Source: Tranzscheliella williamsii
Taxonomy: Eukaryota; Basidiomycota; Ustilaginomycetes; Ustilaginales; Ustilaginaceae
Reading direction: 5' to 3'
Length of the DNA stretch: 64,000 nt
Assembly (NCBI GenBank): GCA_023212725.1
Contig: JALBYF010000007.1
Coordinates: 277,968-341,967, forward strand
Under the pieces are notes generated by a model that did no database searches, was not told the origin of the DNA, and saw nothing but the letters and a program-made list of their open reading frames with translations. Below are positions 60,019-64,000 of this stretch, in pieces (the first letter of the stretch is position 1; each line of letters opens with the position of its first letter). The translations under genes and the position numbers were made by a program.

Positions 60019-63000
60019 ATGGCTCCTTTGCTCCTCAAGGTCAAAGGAAATAAGTCATTCAGCCCCTTCTCCCACCTTCACGATGAAGACTCGCTCACCC
60101 GCACATGGAAGGTCTGCACCAAGGTCGCCGCCCATCTTGAGCAGGGCCAGCGTCTCGAAAACCTCAGCTGGAGGCTTTGGTATCTCCACGATCTCATCGT
60201 CGAGAACGATGACCTCAAGAGCCGCCGCGACTTCAAAAAGCTTTCCAAGAGCACCGGCGAGAAGCTTGACCGAGATAGGAATCGTGCCATCGGCGAGCTC
60301 ACCGCGCCGCCCTTTCGCAAGACCGACTCCGGCGAGGCACTCCGCAAAAAGGCCGCCGAGCGCCAGAAACTCCGCGCTCTCGCCGTCGCCAAGCTGCAGG
60401 GCAAGTTTCGCACCGCAGCCAAGCAGAGCATGAAGGAAATGCAGCACACTTTTGCCCTCGACCCCACCGTCAACTTCAAACAGACCACCGTCGGCACCAA
60501 AGATGTCTCCAGAGACTTTGCCCATTCCCAGCGCCACGACCGCCCCGTCGGCAGCACCAACAAGTTTCCGCTCAGCATTCCACCCGAAATCGCAATCGCC
60601 TCCGCATCCGCCCACAGCGCAGAGGCGGTAGATGCAGCCGACGATTTCACTGCAGATCCTTCCCATCTTGATTACGATTCCGCCTTCCTCCACGATCACG
60701 CCTTCGATCTTCCTCAGACGGGCGGCTACAGGCTGGAGGACATCGAGGCCGCCGAGCGCGACTTGCTGATGAACCATCATATCGACCTCAACGCGCCGCT
60801 CGACAGCCTCCTAGCCGGTCTTGGCAGCATGGAGGATATCCAGATGGATCTGGCTGACCTCGGTCTGCCCAACACCGATCTACCCAATTTCAATGCGCCA
60901 TTCGACCAGTCTTTCGCTAACCTGATGAGTTCCAGTACCACTCCTGCCGCCTCTTCTTTGACCAGCACGGGACCCAGTCACCAAGCGGTGAAGCCAGCCA
61001 AACAGAAGCAGATCCGGAAGAAAAAGACAGATCCTCAGCAGCAGAAGGTGGCAGCCGACATGGTCAAGAAGAAGGCCGAAGAGATCCGTACCGCACGAAA
61101 ACTCGCAGAACAGACTCAGCGCACGCACCTACAATCCGGCAACGCACCGGAGACCCAAAAGCCTTCCACGGAAGCCACAACGTCGAGCGCTTGGTCGCTT
61201 CCCGGTCAGGATTCGTCGATGCAGGACAAAGAACAGCCCGACTGGCTCCGGTCGGCAACGTCGCTGTTTGGTCCCAATAGTCAAGACGCCGCAGGCCCTT
61301 CACAGACTCTTCCTCAGGGCGCTCACTTGCCCATGTCGGACTATGGCAAGGCGCCCAACCCGACGTCCTCCCGCTCGGCCATGCACATCGACACGACGGC
61401 AGCCCCTGACTCGATGCAGCCTCCCTCGTTCGGGTTCAGGGGCACTTCGGTTTCGGTGCCATCCACACCGTTGCTGGCGCCGGAGTCCGGTCCCTTTCAA
61501 GGCGCCCAACGGCCGGTCGACTCTGTTTCTGCACCCTCGTCTCCGACGTTGAGGCCGCAGCTCTTGCATGTTGGCAGGGCAGGCTCCAGCCCTGGACCAT
61601 CAACGTCGGACAGCAGCGTCGGTCCGCTTCCCAAGAGAAGCGTCACGGAGAGCAATCTGGCCGACAGCGGCGCCGCCGAGCCACCGGCAAAGGCGCGTGG
61701 TCGCGGTCGGCGCACCATCGCCGGCCCTGTCGCCTTTACAGCCATCCATCCGGACTCCGGAAAGAGGCCAGACGCACTTCCGTGGGGCCCCGCACCAGGC
61801 CACACGAGCTTCGCGGGCGCGAGCACCAGCTCGTCGGCAGCAGCGCAGTGCACCAACTGCGGCGCTACTTCCACGCCCTTGTGGCGGCGCGACCCGAACG
61901 ATCTCCTGCTCTGCAATGCCTGTGGGCTCTACCTGAAGCTGCACAAGACGCCGCGGCCCAAGAGCCTCAAGAACCACCACAGCCATTCCCATTCGGGCCA
62001 CATCACGCCGTCTGCCACTCCAGGCGGTGCTTCTGCCCCCGGATCGCGCAGCGGCTCGCCATCGCGGGGCGCCTCGCCCGGCGCCGAAGATATGATGTCG
62101 TGCTTCAACTGCGGCACCTACACCACGCCGCTGTGGAGGAAGGACGACGCCGGCCACACGGTCTGCAACGCCTGTGGCCTCTACCTGAAGCTGCACAACG
62201 AACATCGCCCGGTGACAATGCGGGCCGATGTAATAAAGAAGCGATCGCGATACGATGAGAAACGCGGCCGCTCGGCTGCCAGCTCCCGCAGAAGCTCGCC
62301 GCAGCCGCATGGCCTCGACCCGGCTCATGGCAGCGGCTCGGGTCGCGAGGCAATGGCCGTCGACAATGCCACCCACAGCGACGTAGCGGCGGTGGGCCCG
62401 CATTTTCCGCCGCTGCAAGCTGTCGAGAACGACACAAACGACACAGAGATGCGCGACGGCTCGAGCGGAAATCCGTCACCCTGGCCCTCGCTCAACGGTG
62501 AACCGGCAAAACAAGATGCCAACATCGCCTCGCAGCTGCACGAAGCCTTTGCCAGCGCTATCAGCCAGTTTGGCGTGCCGCTCCCATTGAGCCCAACAGC
62601 CGCTTCGCGCGTCGCCGGCGCTGCTTCCGCTTCCAAAGTCGACACCAGCTCCAATCTCAGCACGAACGCAGCCAACCATACAGCCAACAACACGGCTAAC
62701 CAAACGGTCAACAACACGGCCAACAACACGGTCAACATTATGGGAAATAGTACGGCCACGGTCAACATTATGGGAAACAGTACGGGCAACAGTATGTATA
62801 CTGGGGTCCCTGCGACAGGCTCGGGAAGCGCCGCAACTGGGGCGTTCGGCTGGTCGTACCTGTCGCCGTCGAGGCCGTCGTCGGTATCCGGATCGAACGG
62901 GACGCCTACGTCGACGGGGTCCGGGTCGGTGACGTCGCCGTCGGTGGCTGGCTCGCTGGCGGCGCATCCTGGGGCGGCGGCGGCGGCGAGCACGCCCGAG

Positions 63001-63330
63001 CTGGAGTCGCTGTCGGCGGCGCTCTCGGCGCATCCCGCGCTGGCGTTTGCCGTGCACCAGGCCGCCGAGAAGTTCCCGGCCTTCTTTGCACAGAATCCGC
63101 TCGGCGCGACCGCGTCTGTCGCCGCGGCCGCCGGGATGCCGAACCCGTTCGGCGCGTCGCTGGCCGCGATGCGCGGCGCCGACCCGAACTCGGTGCTGAT
63201 GAACGCCGCCGCCAACACGCCCAGCCACCTCTCCGCGGACGGTCCCCACGAACCCTCGCCGCCCGCGCGCCACTCGGTCAGCCTCGACCTCACCGACCCC
63301 CGCACCCCGCAGGCCGGCAGCTGGTGGTAG
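60019..63330 (+). CDS. Two-finger GATA transcription factor with AreA-type N-terminal domain
   Basis: A 1103-residue nuclear regulator. Residues 27-56 (TWKVCTKVAAHLEQGQRLENL, then SWRLW) match the short domain found near the N-terminus of nitrogen regulators such as AreA. There are two C-x2-C-x17-C-x2-C GATA fingers: C611/C614/C632/C635 (CTNCGATSTPLWRRD) and C695/C698/C716/C719 (CFNCGTYTTPLWRKDD). A basic tail, DVIKKRSRYDEKR, follows the second. The 60-residue linker is Ser/Pro/His-rich and has no cysteine, unlike the Cys-rich linker of siderophore repressors (Urbs1, SRE, Fep1). That argues against an iron role. After the fingers comes an Asn/Thr-rich repeat tract, then an Ala/Ser-rich C-terminus. 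ATG at 60019, no intron. A nitrogen-related role is inference. Confidence 0.94.
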   Translation: MAPLLLKVKGNKSFSPFSHLHDEDSLTRTWKVCTKVAAHLEQGQRLENLSWRLWYLHDLIVENDDLKSRRDFKKLSKSTGEKLDRDRNRAIGELTAPPFRKTDSGEALRKKAAERQKLRALAVAKLQGKFRTAAKQSMKEMQHTFALDPTVNFKQTTVGTKDVSRDFAHSQRHDRPVGSTNKFPLSIPPEIAIASASAHSAEAVDAADDFTADPSHLDYDSAFLHDHAFDLPQTGGYRLEDIEAAERDLLMNHHIDLNAPLDSLLAGLGSMEDIQMDLADLGLPNTDLPNFNAPFDQSFANLMSSSTTPAASSLTSTGPSHQAVKPAKQKQIRKKKTDPQQQKVAADMVKKKAEEIRTARKLAEQTQRTHLQSGNAPETQKPSTEATTSSAWSLPGQDSSMQDKEQPDWLRSATSLFGPNSQDAAGPSQTLPQGAHLPMSDYGKAPNPTSSRSAMHIDTTAAPDSMQPPSFGFRGTSVSVPSTPLLAPESGPFQGAQRPVDSVSAPSSPTLRPQLLHVGRAGSSPGPSTSDSSVGPLPKRSVTESNLADSGAAEPPAKARGRGRRTIAGPVAFTAIHPDSGKRPDALPWGPAPGHTSFAGASTSSSAAAQCTNCGATSTPLWRRDPNDLLLCNACGLYLKLHKTPRPKSLKNHHSHSHSGHITPSATPGGASAPGSRSGSPSRGASPGAEDMMSCFNCGTYTTPLWRKDDAGHTVCNACGLYLKLHNEHRPVTMRADVIKKRSRYDEKRGRSAASSRRSSPQPHGLDPAHGSGSGREAMAVDNATHSDVAAVGPHFPPLQAVENDTNDTEMRDGSSGNPSPWPSLNGEPAKQDANIASQLHEAFASAISQFGVPLPLSPTAASRVAGAASASKVDTSSNLSTNAANHTANNTANQTVNNTANNTVNIMGNSTATVNIMGNSTGNSMYTGVPATGSGSAATGAFGWSYLSPSRPSSVSGSNGTPTSTGSGSVTSPSVAGSLAAHPGAAAAASTPELESLSAALSAHPALAFAVHQAAEKFPAFFAQNPLGATASVAAAAGMPNPFGASLAAMRGADPNSVLMNAAANTPSHLSADGPHEPSPPARHSVSLDLTDPRTPQAGSWW
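62683..62800 (+). repeat. In-frame Asn/Thr-rich coding minisatellite
   Basis: Within the GATA-factor gene, 12-bp units of the type AACAACACGGYC run into two longer units sharing ACGGTCAACATTATGGGAAA. They encode repeats such as NNTANNTVNIMGNST. All unit lengths are multiples of three, so the frame is kept. Confidence 0.8.
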
Positions 63331-63488
63331 CCTGGTAGCCGCATGCCGGAACCCCCCGCCTGGCTTTTCGCGCCATTTTCCCCCTCCCTACTTCTCCTGT
63401 ACTTGTACGACGGTGTCTGGTAAGCGATGTTTTTTCGCCATCTGCCTTTTTAACTTTGAGCGGCGTAGAAGGTCGTAAAGTACGGGGG

Positions 63489-64000
63489 CTAGGGGGGAGA
63501 GTCGGGGGGCGGGCAGAGACGGCTGAGGTCAAGGATGCGGCGGGCGAGGGGGTCGAAGGCGGCGATGTGGGGGTGGAAGTTGCGAGCGGCGTCGCGGGGG
63601 GTGGTAGGATGGGAGCGGTAGCAGAGGAGGAGGTGGGAGGCGGGTGTGGAGTGGGCGGTGAGGTGGGGGGGGCGGGAGCCGAGGGGCGGTTTGGCGGGGG
63701 CGATGGAGAGGTGGTTGAGGAAGATGACGTCGCCTGTGCGGAGGGGGGTTGGTTCGTCGGCTGGGATGGGGGCGGAGGTGGGTGCGGTGGGGCTGGTGGG
63801 GGCGTTCGTGGACCAGCGGAGGGCGAGGGGGCCCCAGAGGACGATGCGGAGGAGGTGTTTGGCGGGGGGAGGGCCGTCGAGGACGAGGAGTTCGAGGCGG
63901 GGGTTGTGGGGGCGGTTGCGGGCGGGGGGGGGAGTGGTGACGGAGCGGATGCCGACGAGGAGTGCGAGCGCTGCGGCGGTGGCGGTGGCGCGGGCGCGCC
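63489..64000 (-). CDS. 3' part of an unrecognised gene, running off the right end
   Basis: On the minus strand a frame is open from base 64000 to a TAG at 63489-63491, 169 codons without a start inside the window. The codons are almost all C-ending, as in neighbouring gene 3' ends. The protein has well-formed alternating segments (LELLVLDG, HLLRIVLWGPLALRW, LRTGDVIFLNHLSIAP, SHLLLCYRSHP, then NFHPHIAAFDPLARRILDLSRL). The pattern of short beta-strands with RTGDVIFLNHL looks like an OB-fold nucleic-acid-binding domain. This is a weak resemblance and no family is claimed. It converges on the GATA-factor gene with a 158-bp gap. Confidence 0.75.
   Translation of the reverse strand, partial: RARATATAAALALLVGIRSVTTPPPARNRPHNPRLELLVLDGPPPAKHLLRIVLWGPLALRWSTNAPTSPTAPTSAPIPADEPTPLRTGDVIFLNHLSIAPAKPPLGSRPPHLTAHSTPASHLLLCYRSHPTTPRDAARNFHPHIAAFDPLARRILDLSRLCPPPDSPP

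Noticed and set aside
62683..62800. Multiple N-x-S/T sequons as glycosylation sites
   Set aside because: They lie in a nuclear transcription factor and arise from the DNA repeat, so glycosylation is not expected.
60019..63330. Identification of the GATA factor as the siderophore repressor Urbs1
   Set aside because: The linker between the fingers has no cysteines, whereas the Urbs1/SRE/Fep1 class has a conserved Cys-rich linker; the AreA-type N-terminal domain is also not expected there.
1..64000. CRISPR array, transposon, rRNA or mating-type locus
   Set aside because: The tandem repeats seen have no unique spacers. No transposase, reverse transcriptase, integrase or terminal repeat was found, and no homeodomain or pheromone genes are present.

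Overview
The window reads as nuclear chromosomal DNA of a basidiomycete. It is most likely a smut or smut-related yeast of the Ustilaginaceae (Ustilago/Sporisorium/Pseudozyma-like). That placement is inference from gene style: GC-rich DNA, long mostly intronless ORFs, Ser/Pro-rich disordered extensions on conserved enzymes, and short GT-AG introns in a minority of genes. No mobile element, CRISPR array or rRNA gene was seen. The content is ordinary housekeeping and regulatory gene content; I found no convincing new multi-gene system.

Layout. 1-17.5 kb: 3' end of aminopeptidase P, a fused PABA (ADC) synthase, a putative mitochondrial helical-repeat protein, a small Zn2Cys6 regulator whose zinc cluster is split by an intron, an intron-containing tRNA-Arg(TCG), indoleamine 2,3-dioxygenase and an ankyrin (Avo2-like?) protein. 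17.5-25 kb: a cyclophilin with two in-frame starts, a small spliced membrane protein, La protein, and the five-exon 3-ketodihydrosphingosine reductase. 25-36.5 kb: COG2, a three-exon GCK-III Ste20-type kinase, the Oac1 mitochondrial carrier and the Erv29/SURF4 cargo receptor. 38.6-49.7 kb: a large disordered protein, a secreted M28 aminopeptidase and a 1000-residue Zn2Cys6 factor. 50-64 kb: a GH47 alpha-mannosidase, TRAPP subunit Trs85, a two-finger GATA factor with an AreA-type N-terminal domain, and the 3' part of an unrecognised minus-strand gene running off the right end.

Functional links. Several products act in the early secretory pathway (Tsc10, Erv29, GH47 mannosidase, COG2, Trs85). 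Others serve mitochondria or cofactor metabolism (Oac1, ADC synthase, IDO, the helical-repeat protein, the long cyclophilin form). They are separately promoted genes, not a cluster.

The most unusual signal is compositional. Near the 3' ends of several unrelated genes on both strands, synonymous codon choice moves from G-ending to C-ending codons in the direction of transcription. Other points are a perfect 26-bp palindrome, two leader minisatellites (30-bp and 19-bp units) and the dual-start cyclophilin. All calls come from reading the sequence; no database search was run.
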